Assembly (NCBI GenBank): GCA_002420145.1
Contig: DIHL01000028.1
Span: 1 to 54,202 of the forward strand
Source of the DNA: Bacteroidetes bacterium UBA5697
GTDB taxonomy: Bacteria > Bacteroidota > Bacteroidia > B-17B0 > Aurantibacillaceae
Reading direction: 5' to 3'
Length of the DNA stretch: 54,202 bases
The position numbers and the translations under genes are program-made. Below, in pieces: positions 26,343 through 35,223 of the stretch. Position 1 is the stretch's first letter. Every line of letters begins with the position of its first letter. The notes beneath the pieces were generated by a model. It worked only from the letters and a program-made list of their open reading frames with translations, was not told the DNA's origin and did not search any database.

Positions 26343-26928
26343 TTAATCGTTGTATAAATAATAAAGTTGAAACCAATAAAACAGCCGAGGAAATAACAAG
26401 TATCACATCAGCTTTTTTGATTCTGGTAAATCTAGCTAAAAAAATAGAAACTAAAAGCATTGAGATAACTATAATTATCTGTCCTAATTCTAATCCTAAA
26501 TTGAATGATAGCAAAGGAAATAGCGTATTTTCCTCCTTCCCTAACATAGATTTTAACAAATAAGAAAAGCCCATACCGTGTATAAAGCCAAAAATTAAAG
26601 CCAGTATATAATTCAGGTTATAATTTATTTTATTTAGTGATGTTTCTAATTTCTTACGATAAACAATATTAATGATACAAGTACTCATAATGGTTAAAGG
26701 AATTAGCGCTTCAATAAAAGTCTGTTTAACTGTCAAAACATCTAATACACTCATGGCTAGAGTTAATGAATGACCAATTGTAAATGCAGTCACTAACACT
26801 AATAATTTCTTCCAGTCTTTAAATGAAAACAACACACATAAGGAAATTACATACAAAATATGGTCATAGCCATTCCAGTCTAAAATATGCTGAAAACCTG
26901 TACTAAACCAAATCCAAAAATCGTTCAT
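26332..26928 (-). CDS. HupE/UreJ family membrane protein
   Basis: This 198-aa protein has five to six hydrophobic helices, with a His-rich opening in the family style: GFQHILDWNGYDHILYVISL (residues 12-31), then FTIGHSLTLAMSVL and FGFIHGMGFSYLL. HupE and UreJ are nickel-related permeases of hydrogenase and urease clusters, but no such cluster is here. It begins the minus-strand M1 peptidase run. Its N-terminal region is divergent from, and overlaps, the frame of DUF6702 on the plus strand, and that neighbour pair is recurrent in Bacteroidota. Transported substrate unknown. Confidence 0.82.
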   Translation of the reverse strand: MNDFWIWFSTGFQHILDWNGYDHILYVISLCVLFSFKDWKKLLVLVTAFTIGHSLTLAMSVLDVLTVKQTFIEALIPLTIMSTCIINIVYRKKLETSLNKINYNLNYILALIFGFIHGMGFSYLLKSMLGKEENTLFPLLSFNLGLELGQIIIVISMLLVSIFLARFTRIKKADVILVISSAVLLVSTLLFIQRLNAL

Positions 26929-27498
26929 TTAAAATTGTTATTTTTGCCTGTGTTAAATTTAAAAAATAGAACCTCGTCATTTAAAAGTATTACACCTACG
27001 GCAAAATACTTGTTTTTAGGGCTAATCCTAATTTTAGGATCGTCATTCTATCATTTAAAACACCCTTATTACATCAGTGTTATTGATATAAAACATAATA
27101 CCGCACAAAAATCGTTACAAATTAGTACTCGCTTTTTTACTAATGATTTAGAAGATGCTTTGGATAAAGTAAGCCATAAAAAAATAGATGTATTAAATCC
27201 TAAAAACAAAGCCGAAGTTGATTCTATTTTATTTAACTATATCAAGCAGCGATTTTCGATTTCGATAAATTCAAAAGTACAAACACTTCAATTTGTTGGC
27301 TATGAAAGAGAAGACGAATCTATTTGGGCATATTTAGAAATCAAAAAAGTTAACTCACCTAAAAAACTCAACATTCAAACAAAACTATTATATGACTATC
27401 TCCCATATCAAGTAAATATTGTACATGCCGAGGTAAATGGAGTAAAAAAAAGCAGTAAAGTTACAAACCCTGATAGTAAAGTAGAATTTAGTTTTTAG
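26887..27498 (+). CDS. DUF6702 family secreted protein
   Basis: This is a small protein with one hydrophobic segment (LFLGLILILGSSFYHL) followed by the DUF6702 body: KHPYYISVIDIKHNTAQKSL, then RFFTNDLEDALDKV and a closing YLPYQVNIVHAEVNG. The family is exported and of unknown function. The only in-frame ATG is at 26887, inside the start region of the divergent HupE gene; a -7-like TATTTTTG at 26939-26946 would put transcription after it. GTG at 26950 or TTG at 27010 are therefore possible true starts, and I cannot decide between them. Its stop is one base before the TTG start of miaA. Confidence 0.75.
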   Translation: MLKTCTKPNPKIVHLKLLFLPVLNLKNRTSSFKSITPTAKYLFLGLILILGSSFYHLKHPYYISVIDIKHNTAQKSLQISTRFFTNDLEDALDKVSHKKIDVLNPKNKAEVDSILFNYIKQRFSISINSKVQTLQFVGYEREDESIWAYLEIKKVNSPKKLNIQTKLLYDYLPYQVNIVHAEVNGVKKSSKVTNPDSKVEFSF

Positions 27499-27499
27499 T

Positions 27500-28408
27500 T
27501 TGAAAAAGAACCTCATAATTATTGCTGGACCAACAGCTGTTGGTAAAACAGCTTTGTCGATTGAACTAGCTAAGTTTTATAACTGTCCTATTATTTCGGC
27601 TGATTCTCGTCAGTTTTACAAAGAAATGAGTATTGGAACGGCCAAACCTACAAAGGAAGAAATGCAAGATGTTCCTCATTATTTTATTGATAACATTAGC
27701 ATACACGACACTTATAACGTAGGACAATTTGAACGAGAAGCTATTGAGTGTATAGACACTTTGTTTAAAGAACATGAGCAACTCATTTTAGTAGGAGGTT
27801 CTGGATTATATATCAATGCCATATTAAATGGGGTAGATGAATTTGAAGAAATCCCATCTCATATTAGAGAACAACTGATTAAAGATTATGAAGAAAAAGG
27901 ACTAACATATCTTCAAGAAGAATTAAAGCAAAAAGATGAAGTTTATTACAACCAAGTAGATTTAAATAATCCTCAACGCATCATGCGTGCTTTAGAAGTT
28001 TGTATTCATACTCAAAAGCCCTACTCTAGTTTTAGAACAAAAGAAAAAAAACAACGCTCTTTTGATACTATAAATATTTTAATTAATACAGATAGAGAAG
28101 TTTTATATAATCGTATTAATAAGAGAGTTGATATGATGATGCAAAATGGTTTGTTGGAAGAAGTAAAATCACTTTATCCACACAAACATTTAAATGCATT
28201 AAATACGGTTGGCTATAAAGAATTATTTGATTTTATAGAAAATAAATGTTCACTCGAAGAAGCCGTAAATTTAATTAAGCAAAATTCTCGTCGTTACGCT
28301 AAACGCCAATTAACATGGTTTAATCATCAAGGCGATTTTGAAACCTTTGAACCCACAGATTTAGAAAAATTAAAAGCTTATTTAGATATCGTAACTCAGT
28401 TCTCTTAA
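27500..28408 (+). CDS. miaA: tRNA dimethylallyltransferase
   Basis: This 302-aa enzyme adds dimethylallyl to N6 of A37 in tRNAs reading UNN codons. The P-loop GPTAVGKT is at 10-17, followed by IISADSRQFY (31-40), IGTAKPTKEE and LVGGSGLYINAI. The C-terminal TLNTVGYKELFDF-type segment and SRRYAKRQLTWFNHQ are typical. It starts with TTG at 27500, the only start that yields the full P-loop (MKKNLIIIAGPT). It follows DUF6702 with one base spacing and precedes an MFS gene by 3 bases, so the three are probably co-transcribed. Confidence 0.95.
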   Translation: MKKNLIIIAGPTAVGKTALSIELAKFYNCPIISADSRQFYKEMSIGTAKPTKEEMQDVPHYFIDNISIHDTYNVGQFEREAIECIDTLFKEHEQLILVGGSGLYINAILNGVDEFEEIPSHIREQLIKDYEEKGLTYLQEELKQKDEVYYNQVDLNNPQRIMRALEVCIHTQKPYSSFRTKEKKQRSFDTINILINTDREVLYNRINKRVDMMMQNGLLEEVKSLYPHKHLNALNTVGYKELFDFIENKCSLEEAVNLIKQNSRRYAKRQLTWFNHQGDFETFEPTDLEKLKAYLDIVTQFS

Positions 28409-28411
28409 CTT

Positions 28412-29662
28412 ATGTTCGCCTTTATTAAAGATTATAAAAAATTAAAGCCAGCCATCATGAACGTGATTGTGGCTGAATTCTTTATTCAATTAGTAAACGC
28501 AACCTTTATGTTAATTCTTCCATTGTATATGGACAGAAAAGGTTATTCAGAGGAAGAAATTGCTTTGTTTATTACATTTCGATTTTTAGGAGTATTTGCA
28601 TTAGCATTACCCATTGGTAATTTAATTAAAGGAAGAGTCATGAAACCCTTTTTTTACATGTCATCATTATTTGTCCCTCTATTTGGATTGTGTATTGTAC
28701 TTTGCGTCAATCTTCAATTAACCAATCTTATATATGTATCGCTTTTGTTATGGGGAGCCTCATTTACATTTATGCAGATTCCCATTACACCATACATTTT
28801 AAGAAACGAACGAAAAGAAGAACACACATCGGGTATTGCATTAAGTTACAGCACTTGGAGTTTTGCTGGCATTGCTAGCGGAGTCATAATTGCTTTACTG
28901 GATAGAATCAATCCTTGGTATTTTGATGAAGAAAAAATACTAATTCTATTTTCTTTACTAGGTTTTGGCGGACTTTATTTTATGAGCAAGGTTAATTTAA
29001 AAGAAGAAATAGACGACCATAAAACTATTATCAAAAAAACTAAAACACATAAAAACGATTGGTTTTTAATTTTCAAAGGATTAGTACCAACACTCATTAT
29101 CGCTACTGGTGCTGGATTAACCATTCCTTTTATTAGTTTATTTTTCGATAAAGTGCATCACATGGGAAAAGGCGATTTTTCTTTTGTAAGTGCTATAGCG
29201 GCCGTGTTGGTTGTTTGGGGTGCATTAATGGTACCTCGCATTAAAGAAAATATTGGCTACAAAATTGCCATTCCTACTACTCAATCATTAGCGGTCATTT
29301 CTTTAGTAGCATTAGCTACAACACAATTTTACAGTCAGTATAGCATTGCTGTTTATATTGCTATAGTTTGTTATCTGTTGCGTCAGCCATTAATGAACAT
29401 GGCGGGACCAATGACATCAGAATTAGTGATGAATTATGTTGGAGAAAAAAACAGAGAAATTACAAGTGCCTTAACAGCTGCTATTTGGAGTGGCAGTTGG
29501 GTAATTAGTGGCTACATGGTAAAAATTATGTTTAGCAAAGGATATCCTTATGTCAACATTTTTTTAATTACCGCAGGCCTTTATGCTTTTGGTGTATTAA
29601 TGTATTATTTTTTGATTGTTGATTACGGTAAACGAGAAAAGAAAGGATTAATAAAATCCTAG
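28412..29662 (+). CDS. Major facilitator superfamily transporter
   Basis: This 416-aa membrane protein has about 12 hydrophobic helices in two halves, with a long charged cytoplasmic loop near residues 190-215 (KEEIDDHKTIIKKTKTHKN). The MFS cytoplasmic loop-2 region (FLGVFALALPIGNLIKGR) is visible. The substrate is unknown. A drug or sugar exporter is possible. It follows miaA directly, and its stop overlaps by four bases the end of the convergent minus-strand gene at 29659. Confidence 0.82.
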   Translation: MFAFIKDYKKLKPAIMNVIVAEFFIQLVNATFMLILPLYMDRKGYSEEEIALFITFRFLGVFALALPIGNLIKGRVMKPFFYMSSLFVPLFGLCIVLCVNLQLTNLIYVSLLLWGASFTFMQIPITPYILRNERKEEHTSGIALSYSTWSFAGIASGVIIALLDRINPWYFDEEKILILFSLLGFGGLYFMSKVNLKEEIDDHKTIIKKTKTHKNDWFLIFKGLVPTLIIATGAGLTIPFISLFFDKVHHMGKGDFSFVSAIAAVLVVWGALMVPRIKENIGYKIAIPTTQSLAVISLVALATTQFYSQYSIAVYIAIVCYLLRQPLMNMAGPMTSELVMNYVGEKNREITSALTAAIWSGSWVISGYMVKIMFSKGYPYVNIFLITAGLYAFGVLMYYFLIVDYGKREKKGLIKS

Positions 29663-30843
29663 AAAATTAATGTAAACTCAACTACTGAAGATGAGTTCCA
29701 ATTTTTCATTGTATTTAAAGCCTCTTTAATTTTATCAGAACATCCTTCGCAATACTCTTTACTAATTTGCGTGATTGAACTTACTTTTAATTCACCCTTA
29801 GCATTTACATTACCAATGACCTTATATTTTCCTTTAACAACAACAGAAGCCGAATGTTCTTTCATGTAATTAACAACAAACTCTTTAATAGCTATTTCTC
29901 CGCCTGTGTAATAAGCCGCCTGATTTGGTTGTTCTTGAACGGAAGAATAAGCAGGCACAGCTGCTTTATTTGCAGTAGTTGCAACACTTTTTTCGGCAGC
30001 TACTTTTTCTTTAGAAACTTTTTTAGCTTCTTCTTTTTTAGCCACTCTATAATCGCCATCAGCTTTATAGGTCGCAGTTCCTTGAGCAATCGCATTAGCA
30101 TCCGAAACAGGTTTGCTTTCTAAAGCAATTGAATTATCCATTTCAGCGTCTTCACTATTTACATAGCCTTTTTCTTTTTGTTTAGAATCAGTCTTTTTAT
30201 CTAAAGCAACAGATGGCATATTCAATTCATCTACATTACCTTCTTTTCTATTTTTTAAATTATCTTTCGATACATCTGCTAATCCAGAGGTTGCAGAAGT
30301 AGTTTCATTTTCGGACAAAGCAACTGATTGTAAAGGCATTTGTCTTGTACCTGGCCCCATTTCAGAATTCTTAACGCCTGCAACATCTTCTGCTTTTTTT
30401 GTGTTAACAGACTTTGGTTCTTCTATAACGGTATTAGAATTGGAAATTGTTTCGATTGGTTTTTGAGATTCTACTAAAGAGGGGTTCGTTACTGTTTCTT
30501 TAGTCTCATTTAAAGCTAAATTAGAATTTGACTCTTGCTTTGTTTGATTTAAAAAGAAAACTGAAATCATTACTAATAAAACAACAGAGGCCGCTGCACT
30601 GAACCAGATAATTCTATTTTTAGTAACTGAGCCCGTCGACATCACTTTTTCAGAAATAAGAGTATTCACCTCCTCTGTTAAAGCTCTTGCCTTTTCAGGA
30701 TTTGAATGCATCGAGAATCCTTCTAAAGCATCTTTCTCAAAATCATCCATACCATCAAAATTAGCTTCCGTGCTAGACTTCTTATCTAACATCTGAAACA
30801 ATTCTTCAGAACTTAATGGTTTATGTTTATCTAGGTTGCTCAC
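29659..30843 (-). CDS. Membrane protein with cytoplasmic N-terminus and TonB-like tail (candidate anti-sigma factor)
   Basis: This 394-aa protein has a cytoplasmic N-terminus of about 78 residues, a single membrane helix (about 78-98, IIWFSAAASVVLLVMISVFF) and a long periplasmic low-complexity linker rich in Lys, Ala and Ser. The C-terminal domain, about 320-394, resembles TonB_C: a VKGKYKVIGNVNAKGELKV strand, then IKEALNTMKNWN and a final strand, with a CEGC pair between. It overlaps the upstream sigma-factor gene by 17 bases. That coupling and topology fit an anti-sigma factor, although I see no HCC zinc motif. An energy transducer (TonB paralogue) is the alternative. Confidence 0.6.
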   Translation of the reverse strand: MSNLDKHKPLSSEELFQMLDKKSSTEANFDGMDDFEKDALEGFSMHSNPEKARALTEEVNTLISEKVMSTGSVTKNRIIWFSAAASVVLLVMISVFFLNQTKQESNSNLALNETKETVTNPSLVESQKPIETISNSNTVIEEPKSVNTKKAEDVAGVKNSEMGPGTRQMPLQSVALSENETTSATSGLADVSKDNLKNRKEGNVDELNMPSVALDKKTDSKQKEKGYVNSEDAEMDNSIALESKPVSDANAIAQGTATYKADGDYRVAKKEEAKKVSKEKVAAEKSVATTANKAAVPAYSSVQEQPNQAAYYTGGEIAIKEFVVNYMKEHSASVVVKGKYKVIGNVNAKGELKVSSITQISKEYCEGCSDKIKEALNTMKNWNSSSVVEFTLIF

Positions 30844-31417
30844 TGTTTTTCTCTAATTTTATTTTCAAATTTCGTTTGCCGTTTTGGATAAAGCTTTTTA
30901 CTTCATTCAAAGAATATCCTGTTTCATCTGCTATTTCATTATAAGACCTCTCTTTAAGATAAAACAACTTTATACATTTTCGCTGATCTTCATTTAATTC
31001 TTCAATAGCTTGTTCTAATAATGAATATTGTACTTCTTTTTCTTCTGCCCTATTGGGATGAGAATTAGTCTCAGTTTCCATAAAAGAATCCGCATGTATC
31101 TGTAAATCAATCTCTTTTTTCAATTTAGACTGCTTAGTTCTTATAATCATTAAGCAATGATTCTTAGAGAAAGTATACAACCAACTCTTAAAATATTCAA
31201 TATTAAATTTTAACAAATCCGCTAAAAGCTTCTCAAAAATTTGCATTACGGCATCTTTGGCTTCGTCTTCATCTTTTAGATATTTTAACGAAAGACCCAA
31301 AACCAGATGAGAATAACGTTTATATAATATACCAACAAACACGTTGTTTTTTGTGTTTTTATACTCTGTAATAAGCTCGTTATCAGAGAAATGGTTGTAT
31401 TTTTCGTTATAAATCAC
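30827..31417 (-). CDS. RNA polymerase sigma factor, sigma-70/ECF family
   Basis: This 196-aa protein has region 2 (EAKDAVMQIFEKLL, then FKSWLYTFSKNHCLMIIR for -10 recognition and melting) and region 4 at about 140-185 (LNEDQRKCIKLFYLKERSYNEIADETGYSLNEVKSFI), a helix-turn-helix. Region 1 and region 3 are absent, as in ECF sigma factors. The downstream membrane protein overlaps it by 17 bases and is the obvious candidate regulator. The gene is divergent from the yfiR cassette, so the two may share control, but no recognition motif is evident. Confidence 0.9.
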   Translation of the reverse strand: MIYNEKYNHFSDNELITEYKNTKNNVFVGILYKRYSHLVLGLSLKYLKDEDEAKDAVMQIFEKLLADLLKFNIEYFKSWLYTFSKNHCLMIIRTKQSKLKKEIDLQIHADSFMETETNSHPNRAEEKEVQYSLLEQAIEELNEDQRKCIKLFYLKERSYNEIADETGYSLNEVKSFIQNGKRNLKIKLEKNSEQPR

Positions 31418-31478
31418 TATTGTATTGAAATATAAATATAAGGCATTTCTACTAAATCTTCTACAACAAAAAAATACT

Positions 31479-31508
31479 TTGTTTACTATTTTGTAAATGT
31501 TATATTTG
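31479..31508 (+). promoter_or_regulatory. Bacteroidota-type promoter of the yfiR cassette
   Basis: TTG at 31479-31481 and TATATTTG at 31501-31508, 19 bases apart, match the consensus fully. It lies 45 bases before the TTG start of the yfiR gene and points away from the divergent sigma-factor gene. Confidence 0.7.
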
Positions 31509-31553
31509 TTGGTCTATGAACTATGGCAAACTATTTGTAAATTGTCTCATTAA

Positions 31554-32084
31554 TTGAAAAATATTTTTAAATATAGCTTATTATTAATCTTGGCATTTTC
31601 ATGTCTTGGTTTTGACAAAATGCAAAACTTCGACCCTAATGCAAAAGTCAAAGCTGTATTCTTATATAATTTCACCAGATATTTTGAATGGCCAGAAAAA
31701 ATGAAGTCTGGAAATTTCATTATTCATATTATAGGCACTAATAATAGTTTAAGTGGTGAGCTTAATAAAATGGCAACCTCAAAACAAGTAGGGAATCAAA
31801 AACTAGAGATTAAAAACTCTACAAGTTTAGATGCTACTATTAAACCACATATTATTTTCATTTTAAGTGAGTCTTCTGATATGTTAAAAGATATTTCAGC
31901 AAAATATAAAGGAAAAGGCGCACTTATTGTAACAGAAAAAGGTGGATTAGCAAAATCTGGATCTGCCATTAATTTTGTTGCCATTGACAGTAAATTAAAA
32001 TTCGAATATAGTAAAACAAATGCAGTGAAGGCTGGTCTTAAAACCAGTGAGGAACTTAAAAGTTTGGCTATTGCCGTTGATTAA
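31554..32084 (+). CDS. YfiR family periplasmic protein
   Basis: This 176-aa protein starts with TTG at 31554, which gives a signal peptide (residues 1-19, LLLILAFSCLGF). The body is the YfiR fold (formerly DUF4154): AVFLYNFTRYFEWPEK, FIIHIIGTN, IIFILSESSD, AKYKGKGALIVTE and FVAIDSKLKFEYS. In gamma-proteobacteria YfiR binds and holds inactive the diguanylate cyclase YfiN in the periplasm. Here there is no cyclase; the third gene is a HAMP-SpoIIE phosphatase, so YfiR may be the periplasmic sensor of that protein. The next gene follows 15 bases later. Confidence 0.85.
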   Translation: MKNIFKYSLLLILAFSCLGFDKMQNFDPNAKVKAVFLYNFTRYFEWPEKMKSGNFIIHIIGTNNSLSGELNKMATSKQVGNQKLEIKNSTSLDATIKPHIIFILSESSDMLKDISAKYKGKGALIVTEKGGLAKSGSAINFVAIDSKLKFEYSKTNAVKAGLKTSEELKSLAIAVD

Positions 32085-32098
32085 ATAAATTATTAATT

Positions 32099-33016
32099 TT
32101 GTATAGAGTGTTAAAAGTTTCAAAATCATATCCTTACGTAAAAAACATCTTATGTTTTTTAATGTTGGTTATTTGGCATAATCAGTATGCACAAAATGAC
32201 TTGTTATTTGACGCTCAAAAACTTTGTAACGAGAAGAACTACGAACAAGCAATTCCTTTGCTTGAAAAAGTAATTATTCATCCTGAAACAAAAGGAGATC
32301 CTGCTTCTTGGCATATACGTTCATATGCATATCTTCAAACATACAAACAATCTGGACCTACAAACACTGCTAAAATTAGCTTATTAGATACTGCAATATC
32401 TTCTGCGTTAGTTTCTATCTCATTAGATTCAGCCAAAGGATATTCTGATAATAACTATGCTTTTATTAAAAACGGAGCTGCTACCTATTATAAACTAGGT
32501 ACTATTCTTTTACAAGATTCTTTAAATACAGGTAAATCAGAAATCTTCTATCAAAAATATAAAAAATACACAGCGATTATTAATCCATCATTTGATTTCA
32601 AACAAAAAGATATTGAGTATTATAATACAATGGGAAGCATTTTTGCTGACCAATACATGAGAAATAATTTTGATCAAAAACATGGAGATATTGCTAAAAT
32701 GGCATTATTAAAAGTTTTAGAACTTGACAGCAAAAATATTAGTGCCAATATAAACTTAGGTATTCTATACTATAACCAAGGAGCTACATTAATGCGCATG
32801 ATGGATTATGATGTAGATTTATCTCAATTGGACGTGATTCAAGAAAATGCTAAAAAGTTATTCAAACAATCTTTACCATTTATGATAAAGGTTTATGAGT
32901 TAGATCCTAAAGCTGAAAAAGCATTAGAAAGTTTGCAAGGTATTTATTCAGCTTTATTGGATGAAGAGAAAGCAAATGAGTTTAAACAGAAAAAAGAGGC
33001 CTTAAACAAAAAATAA
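32099..33016 (+). CDS. Secreted TPR protein between yfiR and the phosphatase
   Basis: This 305-aa protein reads from TTG at 32099 (no ATG near the N-terminus). A hydrophobic segment CFLMLVIWHNQYAQ (about 19-33) looks like a signal peptide with a cut after QYAQ. Several TPR-like helices follow (LCNEKNYEQAIPLLEKVI, AKMALLKVLELDSKNISANINLGILY). It would lie in the periplasm between YfiR and the phosphatase's sensor. Its stop is 10 bases before the next start, so the cassette is one transcript. Confidence 0.75.
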   Translation: MYRVLKVSKSYPYVKNILCFLMLVIWHNQYAQNDLLFDAQKLCNEKNYEQAIPLLEKVIIHPETKGDPASWHIRSYAYLQTYKQSGPTNTAKISLLDTAISSALVSISLDSAKGYSDNNYAFIKNGAATYYKLGTILLQDSLNTGKSEIFYQKYKKYTAIINPSFDFKQKDIEYYNTMGSIFADQYMRNNFDQKHGDIAKMALLKVLELDSKNISANINLGILYYNQGATLMRMMDYDVDLSQLDVIQENAKKLFKQSLPFMIKVYELDPKAEKALESLQGIYSALLDEEKANEFKQKKEALNKK

Positions 33017-33026
33017 CAGGCTTTAT

Positions 33027-34811
33027 ATGGCATTCAAATTCACCATTGGAAGAAAAATAGGAACAGGTTTTGGCGTTTTGCTATTACTAACTCTTATTGC
33101 TTTTATTTTCACAATTGTTACGATTACTCGAAGTAAGCAACAAACCGATTCGGTAGTGAGTCAAGTTACCCCATCAGTTTCGGCACTTAAAGAATACAAC
33201 TTTATTTTACAAAAATCTCAAACCTTAATTTCAAGATGGTATTTTAACCAATCAGGTGATGACGATCCTTATAAAACAAAATTAAGAAGCTTAATTAGTA
33301 GAGATTACCCGAACATTAAAACAAAAATTGAAACGCTCTCTAAAGATTGGACTAAAGAGGAGCAAGAAAAAGCAAAATCTATTATTCAATTTAGTGATGG
33401 CTTATTCAAACTTTACCAAGAGGAGATTATGACTCCATTAAACTCATGGGAAAGCTATCAAGATGCTAATGTTTTATTTTTAGTAAAATTACCATTTGAA
33501 GATAGTCAAGAAAAAATTAAAATGTTGTATACTCAATTAAATGAGTTAATTACACAAAAAGAAAAAAATGCTGAGGAAACAACTCAGCAAATGTTTAACT
33601 CTTTCAATTTCCTTGATAGATTTGTAAAATCTTTGGGCATTGGATTATTAATCGGTGGGATTTTAATTGCCATATTTACTACTCGATCAATTACAAAACC
33701 TATTCAACAGCTTAAAAAAATGTTGTTATCAATGGGCTTAGGCATTTTACCAAAAGAAAGAATTAGTTACCGAACTGATGAAATTGGAGAAATGGGTATT
33801 GCCTTAAATAGTTTGGTAGAATCAATGGAAAGCACTACTGAATTTGCCAAACAAACGGGTAAAGGAAATTTCGAAGCATATTACAAACCGTTAAGTAAAG
33901 ATGATAGTTTGGGTCATGCATTATTAAAAATGCGTGACAGCTTATCTGAAAACGAAAAAGTATTAGAGCAAAAAGTTGTTGAACGTACTGAACAGGTTGT
34001 AAAACAAAAAGAAGAAATTGAATTAAAAACAAAAGAATTAGAAATACTTTTTAAACAAGTTACAGATAGTATTCACTACGCGAAACGAATTCAAGAAGCT
34101 ATTTTACCTCCTAATAATTTAGTAAAACAAATTTTACCTGAATCTTTTGTGTTATATAAACCAAAGGATATTGTAAGTGGCGATTTTTATTGGATTGATA
34201 AGAAAAAAGAATGGAGTTATTTTGCAGCAGTTGATTGCACTGGACATGGAGTTCCTGGTGCATTTATGAGTATAGTTGGTTATAACTTACTAAAAGATAT
34301 TTTAAAAAATACCGATAGTATTGAACCGTCAATCATCATGGATAAAATGAATGATGGTGTAGCTCATACTTTACATACAAATACAACATCTGGCAAACAA
34401 ACCAAGGATGGTATGGATATGACATTATGCGCTCTAAATTACGATACTTTAGAATTACAATTCGCTGGAGCATTTAATCCATTATACATAATTCGTGGAA
34501 ATGAATTAATACAACATAAAGCTGATAAATTTCCTGTTGGAATGTTTATTGGTGAAAAACAAAAATTCACCAATCATCGAATTCAATTACAAAAAGGAGA
34601 TACAATCTATATCTTCTCAGATGGTTACGCTGATCAATTTGGTGGGCCAAGAGGTAAAAAATTCATGGCAGGCAACTTCCGTCAGCTATTATCTGATGTG
34701 AGCAAAATGCCAATTGAAAAACAAAAAACACTCCTAAATCAAACTATAGAAGAATGGCGTGGTAATTTAGAACAAGTTGATGACATTTTAATCATTGGGG
34801 TTAAGATCTAA
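33027..34811 (+). CDS. HAMP-SpoIIE (PP2C-type) serine phosphatase
   Basis: This 594-aa inner-membrane protein has a first membrane helix at about 13-33 (TGFGVLLLLTLIAFIFTIV), an extracytoplasmic four-helix-type sensor to about 195, a second helix (LGIGLLIGGILIAIFTT), HAMP (RSITKPIQQLKKMLL), a coiled coil with RTEQVVKQKEEIE, and the SpoIIE PP2C domain from about 370. The metal-binding motifs are KDIVSGDFYWID, AVDCTGHGVPGAF and a late IFSDGYADQFGG. It would dephosphorylate an anti-sigma antagonist or a similar protein in the cytoplasm. It ends the yfiR operon. The 140 bases after it hold only a weak 7-bp hairpin at 34853-34869. Confidence 0.9.
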   Translation: MAFKFTIGRKIGTGFGVLLLLTLIAFIFTIVTITRSKQQTDSVVSQVTPSVSALKEYNFILQKSQTLISRWYFNQSGDDDPYKTKLRSLISRDYPNIKTKIETLSKDWTKEEQEKAKSIIQFSDGLFKLYQEEIMTPLNSWESYQDANVLFLVKLPFEDSQEKIKMLYTQLNELITQKEKNAEETTQQMFNSFNFLDRFVKSLGIGLLIGGILIAIFTTRSITKPIQQLKKMLLSMGLGILPKERISYRTDEIGEMGIALNSLVESMESTTEFAKQTGKGNFEAYYKPLSKDDSLGHALLKMRDSLSENEKVLEQKVVERTEQVVKQKEEIELKTKELEILFKQVTDSIHYAKRIQEAILPPNNLVKQILPESFVLYKPKDIVSGDFYWIDKKKEWSYFAAVDCTGHGVPGAFMSIVGYNLLKDILKNTDSIEPSIIMDKMNDGVAHTLHTNTTSGKQTKDGMDMTLCALNYDTLELQFAGAFNPLYIIRGNELIQHKADKFPVGMFIGEKQKFTNHRIQLQKGDTIYIFSDGYADQFGGPRGKKFMAGNFRQLLSDVSKMPIEKQKTLLNQTIEEWRGNLEQVDDILIIGVKI

Positions 34812-34981
34812 CTTGTTTTCATAAACTTTTTTTAATCTATTACCTTCTTTTAATCTAAAAACTTTAGATGATAAATATCAATCTGTGAGATTCATTTAAC
34901 TGATTAATTTCAGATCAAAATATTATTTGCAGTTAAAATATATGTTTAAAATTGCTGTCAATATTTATTCTAATTAAACCT

Positions 34982-35209
34982 ATGAGTGACAAAGAAAAAC
35001 CTAGTAAAGAAACACTAGAAAAATGGCATCAGGATCCTGATAATTGGAAACTTGGTATTTTTTATTTTAATAAAGAGGATAAACGGATTTTTCCACCTAA
35101 ACGAAAGGCTCAATTTGGCTGGACCATAAACTTTGCCAATCCACTTTCTATTTTAGCTATAGTAGCCATTATTACCATTGCAATTTTAATTACTAAGATT
35201 AGAAAATAA
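34982..35209 (+). CDS. Small DUF5808-type membrane protein
   Basis: The ATG at 34982 gives a 75-aa protein: charged N-terminus (MSDKEKPSKETLEKWHQDP), then NWKLGIFYFNKEDKRIFPPK, typical of DUF5808, then GWTINFANP and one C-terminal membrane helix (LSILAIVAIITIAILI). The frame is open from 34952, but the extra ten residues look unlike the family. Function unknown. It is isolated between two convergently and co-directionally placed genes. Confidence 0.65.
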   Translation: MSDKEKPSKETLEKWHQDPDNWKLGIFYFNKEDKRIFPPKRKAQFGWTINFANPLSILAIVAIITIAILITKIRK

Positions 35210-35223
35210 AAAAATCAAACCGA

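Noticed and set aside
31554..34811. Classical YfiBNR c-di-GMP system
   Set aside because: There is no GGDEF domain and no OmpA-like YfiB; the membrane partner is a PP2C-type phosphatase.
34853..34869. Terminator after the SpoIIE phosphatase
   Set aside because: The stem is only 7 bp of A/T-rich sequence and lacks a T-run.
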